Shown here piece by piece: positions 33,129-46,689 of a DNA stretch of 64,000 nt. The stretch is from Gnetum montanum (Eukaryota; Streptophyta; Gnetopsida; Gnetales; Gnetaceae). Position numbers and translations under genes: made by a program. Where the stretch lies: assembly GCA_015680685.1 (NCBI GenBank), contig MNCI01016043.1:88493-152492 (forward strand), in the 5' to 3' direction. The notes beneath the pieces were generated by a model that worked only from the letters and a program-made list of their open reading frames with translations, ran no database searches and was not told the origin of the DNA. The number at the start of each line of letters is the position of its first letter. Position 1 is the first letter of the stretch.

Positions 33129-33788
33129 ATTATTTTTTATTGAGACCATATGCTATATTTTATATGATGTCCAATTATTTGAAGCTACCAAGTTACTAAG
33201 TTAATTTCTAAAGAAAAAGTTGAGAAGAAGTAAGATCAAGCCTTGCCATCCTGAATAAGTCCATCCAATCATATATCTCTTATGATTGAATTACAATTAC
33301 TTTCATTAATTTTCATGGTTGATTGAGATTAGAGAGTATCTTAATCTTATTTTTTATTTATAATATTACTATTTTATTCATTATTTAATCTATATTTTAA
33401 TTTGATAACTATAATGTGTATGGTAATGCAAGTTGAGAAGAAGGATTTACCCTACCTTCACATCAATAACGAAATAGGAGTTGCAATTTGTGTGAACTTG
33501 GTTAGGCTTATTGATTGGTACTTTGTCGATATTTAATTCACTTCTTATCATTATCTTAGAGAGTGAGGTAAGTATTGATAAAATAATATTTAGTTCTTAT
33601 ATATATTCTTATTAATTATATTTTGTTTACAAAACAAGAAAGAGAACATTAGGATATAGAGCTTCAAGTCCAAAGAATAAATCAAAGTATTGGAGCATAG
33701 AGGCATAAAAGGAGCATTGGAGTTGGAAAAACATAGTTAACATAAACTCCTTCAATAATAAATGAAATCCAAGGGTTGTAAATTATCA
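33129..33788 (+). other. Right flank of element G: end of CCR4 copy 2, then unassigned D interior
   Basis: 33124-33165 continues the duplicated unit. 33166-33788 is AT-rich, with no recognised frame or repeat. Confidence 0.45.
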
Positions 33789-34351
33789 AGTTCCTGTTTC
33801 TGAATGATACCACTACATAACAAAGATGGTATCTCATCATAAATAATGATGTGATCATTTTAATAAGATCCAAAAGGATAAGTTATAATTAAGACCTAAA
33901 AGGATGCATTTTAATAACTAGCATTTCTCTTGAGGTAACCTTGAAGTGTTTTATCTAAGGTATTTCTACCTAATTATTAAAGTTCATATTAGCATGGAGT
34001 TGCAAAGCTAGTAAAGATGAGTAATAGGTGTTGGGTGAAGTGGGATAGGAAGAGGACTAGCCATTTCTTTTGGCTAGTTGTAGGCCTAACCATGGTGGTA
34101 GTGTTGGATAGCCTCTAAGGGATAGATGTTGAAGGAAAATAACCCTTATAAACTCTTTGATCATAACCCAAATACATTATTCCACATTAATAAAACATTC
34201 CCTTCTTTTTCCTTTTGCACTTGTTATTTTATTTACATATAATGTCAAATGTTACACATATTTGACATTTTTCGTGTTATCTTCTATATCATAATATCAT
34301 ATGTAACATATATTTGATGTTTTTCATGACATCTAGGAATGGGATGTCACA
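33789..34351 (+). repeat. Repeat D right LTR-like block
   Basis: Homologous to 17831-18355, same orientation, ending gggatgtcaca. No primer site follows, as expected of a 3' LTR. Differences from the left copy are largely C/T and G/A. Flanks (TATAA left, AAAAA right) do not give a convincing target duplication, so pairing of the two blocks as one element is plausible but not proven. Confidence 0.6.
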
Positions 34352-35713
34352 AAAAATATAATGGACCATACATATTAGTTTTCATAAGATGATGGGATGA
34401 AATCCTCCATGAGACATAAATCAACAAGAATCAATAAAAGTTAAAGATAGACCAAGGTGTTACATGCCTCTAACACATACTATGGCTAAATAAAATTCTC
34501 TCATACATAGGATTTGAAGTTGATCTTCCTATAAATTGGTATTATGAAAATACAATAGCAATTTAACTATTCAAAGACTATGCACTTCACAAAAAATCCA
34601 AACACAGTGACATCAAGTACTATTTCATCAACTAGGAAGTGAAAGAAGGAACAATCAAATCTATTTACATTAGTTCAAAATAGCAACTACTAACTTACTA
34701 ACAAAAAATATTTTATCTCATAGGATTAAGTGCCTCAATGAATCTATAGGAATTCAAAGCATGACAAAGAATGTAGAAAGAAAAGATGAAGAATAAAGAT
34801 TGTCTTCCATTCTATGGAGGAATTGTTGGCTTTCTAGAGTAGAAGATAATAATTTTTTGTTTTTATTATACAATAAGATTTTATTTTAATAAAATATATA
34901 AAATATCTAGATTTATGAATAGTTGTAATGTTATTTTGACCTATGTAAGTATATATATATATATATATAATTTAAAAAAATTTTATCATTAGAACTATAT
35001 TGTATTATTTTTGGTAAACTTTGTCCCATTTGTCACATATATATATATCCAAGGCATCTCTTGAAATTTGAATCATGGAATCATTAGCATAATTTTAATA
35101 ATAATTTCATTATTTCATTATCAATTCATCAAGCATTCATAATTCATCATTTTATTAACATTTATCAACATCATTCATCATTATTTACTTAATCTTAGAA
35201 ATTGAATAGTCAGAATTGAGGGCATTTACTATTTCAATTTTATCTTAGTAATTTCAAAATTATTTTTATTAATTTAAGATTCATTTAAAAGTTAGAATAT
35301 ATGGATACATTTAGTTAAATTTTCATTTGAATATCTATCGCAATGTGGAAGAAATTTTCTCTATAATTTAGCAGATTTTCTTACTACTAAAATTTTACTA
35401 GAATGAAATATAGTTAATGATTGGATTATTTCTCCCTCATATCATAAAAATTTGATGTTATTCTAGATTTATTTCAAATCTAATTTATGTGGGAAGGTTT
35501 AGTTAAAATTTTAACATCAAAAACTTAATAACATTTAAGTTATCATCTCTCAAATTTACACTACTAGAATTACTATAATTTTTGATAGATTAAAAAGAAC
35601 ATAATATAAAATTAGCTTTTAATTGTATTTTTTAGTACTTAATTTTTCTAAATTGTAGAGAAATTCATAAGATTTCTAAAAATATAAATTTTATCAGCTA
35701 ATTCATTATGAAG
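34352..35713. other. AT-rich stretch without recognised gene
   Basis: Very AT-rich, with a (TA)n run at about 34950-34969 and a shorter one near 35038. No coding homology seen on either strand. Confidence 0.5.
34950..34969. repeat. (TA)n microsatellite
   Basis: About ten perfect TA dinucleotides. Confidence 0.9.
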
Positions 35714-36900
35714 TCAAGCTAACCAAGGAATTCTTTTGCTACCTGAAATTCCTTTAGAGGCAGTATCTATACCATAGTAGCACTCTTCCAAAGAGAGAGA
35801 GTTAGAGAAAAATCTTAGTACTAAGTAAGGATAAGGAGAAAGAATCATGCACTCATTTCTGAATGTGAGTACTTGATTCATAGTATCCCCTCTTTTACCA
35901 TTATACTTTGTAAAGGATGGTAATGAAATCTCCTTAGGTAGAATTGACATGGAAATGATAGAGCTCATAGGATTGCTTAGAACCTGATCTAAGAAAATAG
36001 GCAAGTCTTCTTAGATGATCAATTCCTTAGCTTCTTTATCTTCAATTCTTTAAATATGAGACATAACATCATTTTGTAGTGCTAATAACTATGGATTATT
36101 TTTTAGGAAAGTGAGGGGTTGGTTAAGCCATAGTAATAGTTGATGATATCAAAGAAGGATACATGTATGGAATGGGTCCAAATGTTGGGGAGGTGGATAT
36201 TCTCAATGAAATAAAATTAGAAAGATATAAAAAAAATTATTGTGAATTAATAGGTTGGTGAATTTTAAGCATAGATGAGGTGATAATGATAGGTAAGGGA
36301 ATAGAAGGAAACAAGGATATGTTGGGTTGATGTTGAGGGATAAAATATATGGATCTAGAAAATGGATTATGGAATTGAAAAAAAATGAGGGTTACTACTA
36401 TTATTAGAAGGAAATAGATGGTAAGGTGGAGGAACAGAGATCAATGATCCTACTCTAGGAGGAATAGATCTAGGTGAATAGTTTTGAGCAGCCATGACAT
36501 TGATGTTATGTATGTGATGTGAAAGAGAATTAGTCTTGCTAAGCACTTCAATTGATTGTTGTTAACCTGTATTAGTTAGATGAATATCTAATTCTTAGAC
36601 TTCACTTCCTCTTTTTTCTCTAATAGTAATGTGAGAACTAAAAGGTTAATCCAAGATAGCTTTCATCCTAGCCTTTTTAATCTACAAGCGTATTATTTCC
36701 TATATCTTCTCTTGCTTCATGATAAATTCTATGATCTCCTTAGGTTTCCCATGTTCTAGTTCAATGGGATGATCTAGATTAGGAAGGAAAGAAGAAAGGT
36801 TATTTACTCTCTCATTTTCTACCATAATCTTAAACATATATAATATAGGTAAGGAGACTAGCTCTCACTTAGCGTAGGCTATCTTGAAGTTCCTTTGGCT
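35714..36900 (-). pseudogene. Ty3/Gypsy gag fragment (third gypsy family)
   Basis: The minus-strand frame 36004-35714 reads LPSFTKYNGKRGDTMNQVLT, then LRFFSNSLSLEECYYGI, which is the capsid motif of Tat-like gag (PKF.KYDG..DP..H, then L..FP.SL.G.A..WY). Upstream to about 36900 the minus strand has a Pro-rich stretch (PRSIPPRVGSLISVPPP near 36440) and a Glu/Lys/Ile-rich helical segment, usual for the gag N-terminus. No LTR, protease or pol was found with it. Confidence 0.65.
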
Positions 36901-37540
36901 TAACCCTTTAAAAAATTCTTGATTTTTCCTCAAATTAATAATTGTTTAAAGCTTAAAAAAGGTCTAAAGTTGAATATGATTCCATAGATATAGATGTGTT
37001 TTAGTGTTAACTATAACATCATAGGACAATTATTAGAGCTTCTATTTTTTCTATATTCAAGTTTAAACTTGATATAGAGAGTGAGAGTATTTGCTTAGGA
37101 CAAAGATAAAAGTTATAGTAGAAATGACATGACATTAGTGTTTAAAATGATCTATTAGTTAGACTTAAAAAAATTTTAAGCATATCTTACAAATTCTACT
37201 AAATTTCTATGAATCATCCTCCTTTTAGTGCCAAAAAGATGTTGTAATCTAAATTGTTGTATATCCAAGATTTAGAACAAGCCAATGCAAAATAAACTAA
37301 GCATTACAGGAAAAAAAATGTAAACATCTAAATTGAAAGGGTACTTGTAGATCATTAAAAATTTTAATAATCTTAAATGGTTTTTTTGCCAAACACAAGC
37401 ATATAAGAAGAAAAAAAGAGTGTGTGGAATAGCTAGTAAAAGAAAAGGAGATGCAATAAAAAAGAAAAGGCCTATGCATGATGCAATGCTAAAGAAAAAC
37501 ATTACACATAGTAGGATCTATGAAGAATTAGAGCATATGT
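36901..37540. other. Unassigned stretch
   Basis: AT-rich. Hydrophobic minus-strand frames at 37272-37502 arise from A-rich plus-strand sequence. No family recognised. Confidence 0.4.
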
Positions 37541-37960
37541 GGCTAGAAAAAATTTATTATAGAGGTACTATTGACTCACTTAGATTTGTATGTTAGAGTA
37601 AACTTTATCTTGAATTTTCTACTTCATATTTGTCAAGATTTATGCAATAGTAAAGATCATCACATATATCACTCCTCATTAATATGTTGAAATAAATTAA
37701 AGGAACATATGATTATGAATTAAATGCTATTAAATAAGATGAAAAATTTCTTTCTTATTCAGATGTTGATTGGGGATGTGACATAAATGATAGAAAATCT
37801 ACATAAGGTTTTTTAATTTTCATATGCAAAATCCCATCTATTGAAAAGTAAGAAACCAATCATGTGTAAGTCTCTCTTCACATGAAGCTAAATTTATCTA
37901 TATGGTTGGATGTTTATAATATATATTATGGCTAAAGAAACTTCTCTTCTAAATTGGTTT
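37541..37960 (+). pseudogene. Ty1/Copia RT C-terminus and RNase H fragment
   Basis: The plus-strand frame gives YLSRFMQ, KGTYDYEL, then FLSYSDVDWGCDINDRKST, GFLIF, SKKP and LSSHEAKFIYMV. These are the conserved Copia RNase H signatures (LSRFM, YSDSDWAGD..DRKSTSG, SKKQ, SS.EAEY). Stops are present (for example in place of Ser after RKST). No matching LTR identified; the tandem array follows directly. Confidence 0.85.
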
Positions 37961-38000
37961 TAATATGTACACTCTCATTGATATTTATACCTATCACATT

Positions 38001-39060
38001 GGGGATGATTAGGGGCCATCATTGGGAGCCTATAGAATCTTGAGATGTTGTTAAAGATGATCTTTTTGAGGATATATATGCAATTGACACTAATGATGAT
38101 GTTGACACTAGCTTTAGTGTCACTTAGCATCACTTAGCCAAAAACACCTCAATTTGGGCCTCTAAACACTACCAGAAGTGCCCAAAATAATGTTCATCCT
38201 TTTGAGAATGATGAGGAACCATCACCACAGACCTATAGAAGGCCAAAATACTATTAGAAATGGTGTTTTTTTTGTGTGTGTTTCTATAGGTGACATTGAT
38301 GATAATGTTGACACTAGCTTCAATATCTCTTAGCATCACATAGCCAAAAACAGGTTAGTTTGGATACTTAAGCACTATTAAAAGTGTCAAAACTAATACT
38401 TATACTTTTAGGGATGATTAGGGATAATTAATGAGGTTCTGTATAAGTTAAAAATCTATCATATATGGTGTCTTAAGGGTGTTTCTATAAGTAACAGTGA
38501 TGGTAATGTTGATGCTAGCTTCAACATCACTTAGTTAAAAACACCTTGGTTCAGGCACCTAAACACTTCTAAAAGTATCCAAACTAATGTTTATTCTTTT
38601 GGAGATGATTAGGAACCATCCCCAAGGACTTATAGAGGCAAAAATGCTACCAAAGATGTATTTTTGAGGGAATTTATATTGGTTATGTTGATATTGATAT
38701 TGACTTAATGTCAACATTACCTAGAGTTAGAAAAATTTTTCCTTCTCAAGGTCCTCTAATGAACTTGCTAGAATGCCAAAAATTAATGTCTTATATGCTA
38801 AGAATACTATAAATGAGCCATTTTTGATCCTATAGAGCCAAAACTAGCATTGGAAAGTAGTTTTAGCACAAGTGGCATCAGCAAGGTGGTCCAAGGATGA
38901 TGTGGATGAGTTAGCGTCACCTCCAATACTTAGAAATATTTTTATTTTTGAATTTTCCCAAGGTCAGTAAAAGTTATGCTTTTATGCTGGGTTATGAGCT
39001 AGAATGATGGTTCAAGGGCTTAAAAAGCAGAAAATGCATCTTTTGACACTATTTTGAGGA
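38001..39060. repeat. ~200-bp tandem repeat array
   Basis: Units beginning atgattaggaaccatc at about 38005, 38208, 38414 and 38605 (spacing 203, 206, 191), each continuing to a block like tgttgacactagcttcaacat and aaacact.ctaaaagtgtcc. Two further degenerate units can be followed to about 39060. No open frame. Confidence 0.75.
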
Positions 39061-39099
39061 TTTTTAGGTATGTGAATTTGGATGAAACAATACTAAAAT

Positions 39100-40332
39100 C
39101 ACACTTTCCTTAGTCATTGGAGAAACAAAAAAGTGAGTATAGTAGGGATCACTCATCATGGCTTGTTCATATGAGGAAACTTCTTCATTATCTTTTTCAT
39201 AAGGAATTTTAACAATCATAATTGATGTCTTATCATTTTATTGGTTTTGGGAATTATCAGCATATAGAGCTAATAATTGTGAGAAAAACTTTCCTAAATA
39301 TTATCTAGTGTTATGAATTGCTAAATACTTATATGTGTTCTATTATTGCTCCATTTTAACCCTACCACATCATTGAATAATTGTTAAGGGTATTTAAAAT
39401 TTGAGTCATTTGGATTTTTCAATGTTCAACTTAATTGTTTGACCCACTTGGATTTATTACCAATTAAATGAGAGATTTAACTAGTAATCATTTAATTCTA
39501 AGCTTGGTGGAAGAAAAGAAGAAGTAGAAATGATATTTGGAACTAAATTGATCATGGGTGGAATGAGTTATCGAGATGTAGCATTGAATTATATTGGATT
39601 TTTTAGATTAAAACTCCAAATTGAGTTTTAATAGTATTCATCAAAGAAATTTGTTCTAATTCTACCACTTTGTTCAAAGCTCTTGGTAATTTAGTTATAT
39701 TCCTATCAAACTTAATCGAGTAAGCATAGAAAGGATATAAAGTGGAAAGGTAAAAGATAAGAATTCCATCATATTGCATTTTATTAGGAACATATGCTAG
39801 TTGTTATAGAAACCTAAGGTTGTAACTGCAAATGGTTTCTCCAAGTAATTTTCCTAATCTAGTAAAATTACTAGAGCTAAAGGTAAGGCTAATAAATTTG
39901 TCAAATAATGTAATGAATTTACTTTTAGAATCTTATCATGTGCTAAGGCAACCATTTGAAAGCATTTTAACCTCAAAATATCATCACAAAGGCTCGACAT
40001 GCAACATCATTATTAATGACATTATAAATTCCTAAAAGAGTTTTAAAACATTTAAGATGTCAACGTGCATCACTTAAGGTGGAATCAATTAAGATATTAA
40101 TATTTTGTAAAGGTTTAGGAATGACATGATAATTTGTAAAGTTAAAAATAATTATTAATCAAAAGAGCAAGAATGGGTTGGTTATCATCTTACTTCTAGT
40201 TTTCTTGCAAATATAAGTAGGACAATATGAAGCTAGTTTTTATTGTTCATTAAATTGATAAGTAGTTGATTAATTTGGATATGAGATAAGAGGTCTCCTA
40301 ACTAATGATCTATAGAAACTCCCTTCACTCAT
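39100..40332 (-). pseudogene. Copy G2: gag of a second G-family element
   Basis: The start MSEGSFYRSLVRRP at 40332 and later segments (FTNYHVIPKPLQNINILIDS, KCFKTLLGIYNVINNDVACR) align with gag of element G. The C-terminal part near 39330-39150 aligns with 29590-29440 of G. More stops than G, so older. Downstream pol is not found; the left end merges into the tandem array. Confidence 0.7.
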
Positions 40333-40603
40333 AAAATAATTATATCATAAAATGTAAATGCGAATAAACTTTAAAAGGTACACTTATTAAATAAAATGAA
40401 AGAAATAGAGGAAAATAACTTATATTTTGAATAGTAAATTGAAAATGAAATGGAAATGGAAATAAATATAAAAGTAGAATATTTAATTCAAACTTTAGGT
40501 AAAGTATACCTAACAAAATAATGTAGAATGATAATGAAATTAGAATAGATAATCTTTTCAAAGTTTAAACTAAGGCAAGGACCATCAAATAAAATAAGAA
40601 AAT

Positions 40604-40630
40604 GGTTCTCCTTCTAGTGCTAGTAAAGGG
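40604..40630 (-). other. G2 primer-site region and LTR junction
   Basis: Plus strand ctccttctagtgctag then tattaatacataa at 40631 mirrors 31231-31260 of element G (primer site, then LTR end). Confidence 0.5.
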
Positions 40631-42224
40631 TATTAATACATAATTTTAGGATTACAAACAATACTATTTGAAAACTTATTTTAGAAGATTATTGCCTAGG
40701 GCATCTCCCATATTGGTATGAAAACCCAAGAGTAGTCTTAGTTGGTAGAGCATAAATTAAAGTATTTATACTTAAATCAAAGATTAATTTTATATAAACA
40801 TAATAAACTATGATGCTAAAATATTTAAGAAATAACCAATTTAATAACATAAAATTTTTTGAAACTTAAAATAACAGATTTAATTTAATATTAAAACATT
40901 AACAAACTAAAAGTTGAAATAACTGATATGGGAATCAAAAAATTAAAATATTATATAAAAAATGCAAAGGTAAAAGAATAAATGGTAAAATAAACTTAAA
41001 ACGAATTCTAGAATATAGTAAAATAAATATCAAGAATGATAATGAATAAAATTATTTAGAATGTAGAGGAAATAATAGTGAATTCAAAATAAAGTAGAGA
41101 ACAAGACTCCTAAACTAGGTATCATGATGTAGGAATATAAAATAATAGAGTAATAGAAGTTAAACAAAGATTAGTTTCCACTAACATTAATATCTTACAA
41201 TCAACTTAGAGTAACATAGCAATCATAAGTCTCACATACAAGAAATGATTGAAGCTAATGTCAAAATATAAAATTAAAGATCACTTAACTTTATATTAAG
41301 CTAGAGATTTGATAACTTATATGAAAGGTTTCTTACACTAACTTACTAGTCCATCCCTCCAACAAGTACACTTCTTCTAACAAGTATATATACTTTTCTC
41401 CTCATCTAGGAGCTACTAATAAAATTTGTTATTTAAGAACAAGCTAGCATTGGTCCTCTCCTCATCAATTTGTAGGAATCAAAATTGATCCAAGAATGAA
41501 ACAAAGGAAGCAAGGTTGAATGGAATAACAACCTCTAGTTTTACAAAATAATGAACATATGAAAGCTCTAGAAAGCGTTGACTTTCTACAGATGCTTCCT
41601 TGGACTCTTCTTCTCTCTTTGGTACCAAACCCTTTTCTAAGACAAATGTTTGTAGTTTTAATACCTTCCTTTTGACTCATTTTATAACTTCGTTGTGCAT
41701 GAATGTTTGTTTGTCTTGATCATTTATTTTCTACCTTCATTTTTTTGTGATGTGTATACACAAACAAAGCAACACAACCACAACTATCAATGTTCATTAA
41801 AAGTAAATAGGAAAGGTAATAGTTTACTTAATCATGTTATAATTAAAATATATTACCATTATCATAGATATATTACCCATGAGACTCAAAATGTTGCATG
41901 TTAAAGAATTAAAAAAAATCATAAGATTCTAACCAATAATGTGGAGTAATAAGAAATTAAAACTACTACAAATTGGCTATATAATTCAAGCATTTTATAT
42001 CTCTTGGTAGCAAGTATGTTAGAGACCTATAAACTATTGTGAAAACCAAAATTTTAAAATATGATTATGATGGAAAAAGTTTCCATTAGTTTGCAATTTT
42101 TACCTATAATATTAGCACAAGGTGAAAGCTTGAATATAATCATGGTAATTAAAAAATTTTCTAAACATCGATCTTAGGTTAAAATAGTGAAATCATGATA
42201 AATTATAAAATCAATAAATCTAGG
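40631..42224 (-). repeat. G2 5' LTR start, then unassigned AT-rich DNA
   Basis: 40631-40750 aligns with the LTR end of G (ttattttagaagattattgcctagggcatctcc, agtagtct). Beyond that the sequence diverges and is A-rich. Another LTR boundary could not be placed. Small open frames (41465-41680, 41695-41904) match nothing known. Confidence 0.4.
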
Positions 42225-43118
42225 TGATAAAAAATTTTGTTATTAGGCTATGATATCATATTTACGATATCATAGTTGTGCATATGTCATCATTGATGTG
42301 ATGTAGTGGGCCATGTTCATGCCTATAAATACCAACCCACCATCATGCCAAAATCATGAACTTTCAAAAAATAGTTAACCAAATTCTTCCAGTTTATTTT
42401 TGTGATTTAGACTTGGCGATAGAGTGAATGCTTGTAGTGTGGTATTTAATAATTATTTGAAATTTTTGTTCAAGTGGATTCTTCTTGGCTACAATTCATG
42501 ATCAAAAATAAAGATAGAGATTATTTCTGACCATTGCAGCATTGCACTTAGCTCATTTTTACTTAGCTTAATTTTACCTTTTAGCATGTTTACTTTTCTT
42601 AAATCATTTACATTTTCCAAGTACTTTACTTTTTCAATGTATTTTAGTAAGGTAATATAAGTATAACTAGTTTCAAGCATGAAGTGTAATCATTTGATAA
42701 CCCAGTAGTGAGTTCACTTGATTTTCTTAGTAGTGGATTCACTTTGTAATCCCAATGATAGTTACATAAGCCCTTGATGTGTATGGAATGCTAGGAATGA
42801 ATACTTACCACCATAGGATAGATCAAATTTACATTTCTATCATACTTAGACTTAGATTTTATCCTTATGCTTTACCTTCACTTTCATTATGTTGGTGCTT
42901 AGGACAATTAAAGTCAAACAACATCAATGTATCATATGCCTCACTGAGAGTTAAACTGTACACTTGCACTTTGCTAACTCAATATGAGAAGACAAAAATC
43001 ATGAATGTAACATCAACCACTAGAATACTTACATTGGTCATCCACGAATTACAATTAGGTCACAGATGTACACTCACAACTTGTATGGTTGAGTGTTGGA
43101 ATACCCAACCACTCATCA
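42225..43118 (+). repeat. Element E 5' LTR
   Basis: 894 bp, starts TGATAAAA, ends ACTCATCA. Palindromic GATATC boxes lie at 42250-42275 (tgatatcatatttacgatat) and a TATA box CTATAAATA at 42323. Its first third pairs with 60886-61172. Confidence 0.85.
42323..42331 (+). promoter_or_regulatory. Element E LTR TATA box
   Basis: CTATAAATA downstream of the GATATC boxes; mutated to ctatgaata in the 3' LTR. Confidence 0.6.
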
Positions 43119-43138
43119 TTAGTGTCATTGATGGGGAT
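43119..43138 (+). other. Element E primer-binding site, tRNA-Asp type
   Basis: ttagtgtcattgatggggat directly after the LTR; decayed match to the tRNA-Asp-type site. Confidence 0.7.
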
Positions 43139-43263
43139 GTGTCAATGTTTGCTAAGTAGTTAATTTTATAATGTTCATTTTGTCAAGTATCATCAATTAC
43201 ATCTTTCACACTTAAACTAATTTATTAGAAAGTACACATACACTTAAGTGTTAAACACTTAAT

Positions 43264-45640
43264 ATGGCTTTCACATCTAAGGAGAAATCACCACTTGATA
43301 CTAAATTTAATAAGAGTCATGACATCGATTATAATGAAGAAGATTAGAGTGCACTGATGTAAACCAAAATTTCCTATGCTCACACTAATCCATACTATCC
43401 TAACTTCATATTTTTTTCAATCAGATGAGAAATTAAGATGGAGAGATTTACAAGGCAACATTGTCTTATCTCTAGAACATTCTACACCATCAATGCTTCA
43501 AGAAACCCTTATGAGGTCAAACCATGATCATGTGCAAAAATATTACCACATCACCAAAAACATGATCAAGCCATACTAACCAACAAAGGCTCAGGTATGA
43601 AGGGATGCCACCATGAAGACAAGGCATGAGCATGACAAAGGAAAGAAAGTACCTTAAATAGTTGTCCTAGAGAAAAAAAGAAAAATATCTATTTCAAATG
43701 AAGAAATTCTATCAAACTCATGGATCTCATTCTCAAATACCAATCATCCTTATTGAAGATCCCATCAAGATACAATTGCATTGAACTTGGGTAGAAACAT
43801 CCAGAGGAGATAAGAAAAACTCTATACTTAGGAGGAATTCAAGACCTAAGACCTCCACTTAATCAAAAAGGGACATAACAAGTCATAGAAGGAGAACTAG
43901 GTGGCACCCTTCTCCAACTCTTCTCTCTTCTTCCTCACCCTCATCTATAGATTCTAACAAGAGAGAAAAAAGATTGACGAATCATGATGGAGAAAGAAGA
44001 AGAGATCATGAGAGGTATGTACATTGAGGAAGATGTTTTGATGAAGAAAATGATAACTATGAGTGAAGAAGAGAAAGGATTAGACATGAAGAGAGAGAGC
44101 ACCATGAGCATCAAAGGGGTCATAACTACAACAGATCTTACAAACCTGAAGACTATGAAGAATTCATACTAGCCACTCAAAACATGACTAACATTAGATA
44201 AGCAATGTATATGCCTACCAAGCATGTAAGGGATAGTCACATCAAGAAACTAAATATGAAGAATTTTTCAAGGTTTGAAGGTGGATATAATGCAAATTCA
44301 CAACACCATCGCCAAGCCTTCCACAATGCCTATGCCATGTAAAATATTGAAAATGATTGGTAGAAATTAAAATTATTTCCTAGAATACTCAATAATGAAA
44401 ATAGAGAGTTGGTATAGATCCTAAGAACTAGAATCAATTCAAAAATGGAGTATCATGCTAGAGCTCTTTAATGACCAGTATCAAATCTATTCTAAAGTAT
44501 CTAGTTTGAGGAAATAGATTCAAGCATGAAAATAAAAGATAAATGAATCCCTTAATGCAGTAATGGACAAATACTATTTCTTACTGCATAAGTGCCTAAG
44601 CCATGGAGTTTCTCGAAGGGAACAACTCCAACATATCATCGATGGGCTAAAAAAGAAGACTAGGATAAATCTTATGATATATTTCCAAGAAAGGTTATCC
44701 AAGATTATAGCTCATGGTATTCAAAGACTCACTAACTAAGTAACAAAACAAGAAGAAGAGTTAAGGAAAAGAGAATCAGCTAAACAATAAAATAGAGATC
44801 CTGCAATCAGGAAAATAGATGTAAGAGTATGTGAGTCATAAGAAGAAAAAACTTTGGAAAACATGATCCAATGAAAGACTCTACTATTCTAGAAATTGGT
44901 CAATGATATTGCAACAAATGCAGAAAAAATATTGAATTATATAGATGAGAAATTTGCTACAACATTTAAGATAGTAGAGGAAAATACTGAATAAACCCTA
45001 AACCATAGCGAAGAAAAGAAGAAAAAATTGACAAGAGAACTACAAAAATAAAGAAAAAGTTGCTATAGTGAAGGAAATAATGGACTCCAGTTTAGAGGAT
45101 GATGAAGGGTGCAAAGTGTGCCAATATAACATCCTAAGAAATGTTTTCCTGTTATGGTCTACTTACAAGAATCTAGGGCATATGTACTTAATCTTAATTT
45201 AAAAAAATATATCTAGATGGTTACCTTATTCAAAAGGTAATTTTTGGTAGTCCTATTAGCAAATCTACTATTCAAGAGGGGTTTGTCCTCAATTGTAGGA
45301 ATAATGCTAGCAATAGTGGCATTAATCACAAGCGTGGGGAATGCATCCACCAAGGCAATAGTATCCATATAGGTAGCCTAATCCTTATGAATACTATGTT
45401 CAACATCTAATCTCTCTAGGAAATACTTTATTCCATGCCTCCTCTTGCACCAGAATATCATAGATTCACTACCTCATGGATGGATCCAAGTTTTTACATA
45501 TCCTAACCAATAGTTGATTCCTCACCCCAAACTCATAACACTTTACCACTGGTACCACCACCAATAATGCTAGGAGAACTACCAATACAACCATAATAAA
45601 AGAGCACTACCTTGTTCATAACTATGCAAGAGAATTTTAT
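43264..45640 (+). pseudogene. Element E gag
   Basis: Start MAFTSKEKSP at 43264, in the place of the Ser-rich start of A and B. Then comes RWRDLQGNIVLS (43435), a charged linker (43900-44170) and the capsid segment KLNMKNFSRFEGGYNANSQH near 44250. The segment around 44560-44700 follows; the zinc-knuckle region near 45110 is reduced to CKVCQYN. Frameshifts and stops are frequent; more decayed than A or B. Confidence 0.78.
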
Positions 45641-45664
45641 ATCAAGTGAAGCAAGAGCTACGAA

Positions 45665-46400
45665 ATGTCATTTTTTAATGGAAAGTCCAGAAAAGATTTG
45701 AAGCATAAAACTTCACCCAACTCCACCCCATCCACACACACTCTTCTAGGAAACAATATGCTTCTGATAATAGTAGACAAGAATGTAACAACTATCATGC
45801 TCACTCAAACAATAATATATTGGATTAAAGAAGAAGCACTTTCCAAGAAGAGAATAGATCCTAGGAGATCCTCAATTTACCTTCAGATTGGAGGACATAA
45901 ACCATGCAAAGATCTCTTAGCTTTTGGATCAAGGGTAAATCTTATTTCAAAATACATGTACAAGGCATTAAATATTTCCTTGTTAAAGGAGAGAAACATT
46001 TGATGAGATCTTACATACTAGTCGATTGCTATTTCACTTGGATAAGTAGAGGATGTTATCACTACCGTAAGTGGCTAGTCTTATCCTGCCAAATTTCTAG
46101 TCATCCATGTAGAAAAGAACAAAGGGGAATTCCTCATAATCATGGGAGGGGCATAGTTTAGCATTGTGTATTCTAAGCTTAGAATTAGAGACTTTCTCTT
46201 GGAAATATCCAAGGAAGATGAAGCCAAAATTATTCAGAGATGCAAATTTCCATGTATGACATACAACAAAAATGGGTGCAATTATGTGCAAAAGCTTTAA
46301 ACCATAAAACATGATGCCATCACAACATGCAACATATGTATATAAGACATGTGTACAAAAGTATCTATATGTAGAAGCCACTCAAAAATAAGGCACATAG
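45665..46400 (+). pseudogene. Element E aspartic protease
   Basis: YLQIGGHKPCKDLLAFGSRVNLIS at 45875-45950 aligns with the protease of A and B. The catalytic Asp is lost (LLDSGS has become LLAFGS). Downstream strands align with A after a frameshift at about 46000. A C-terminal Cys-containing stretch is recognisable to 46380. Confidence 0.72.
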
Positions 46401-46689
46401 TGGTTGATCATTGAAAAATAAGCATATTCTAATATATGCATGGAATTGTTAAATAAAATTCTGAGTGCCTATGTTGAAGAAGTTGGTAATATAGAATAGT
46501 GAAGAAGAAAACCTCCTTAGATGGAATCACATCTAAAGAGAGATACTGAATGGGGATAATTAGAGATACTAGAGAAGTATGAGCTAGAGCCCTTCGAACT
46601 AAATGCCTTAGCAAATCTACTTGAGTATGATTTTTTAAACAATAGAAAACTAGTAATCATAAGAGAGCATAAGACAAAACAATTGGAAG

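Noticed and set aside
17826-34356. Target-site duplication for repeat D (TATAA versus AAAAA)
   Set aside because: Only 3 of 5 bases agree in AT-rich DNA and the left boundary is approximate; not accepted as proof that both blocks bound one element.
37272-37502. Hydrophobic minus-strand frame as a membrane protein
   Set aside because: Phe/Leu/Ser-rich because the plus strand is A-rich; no start context or conservation.
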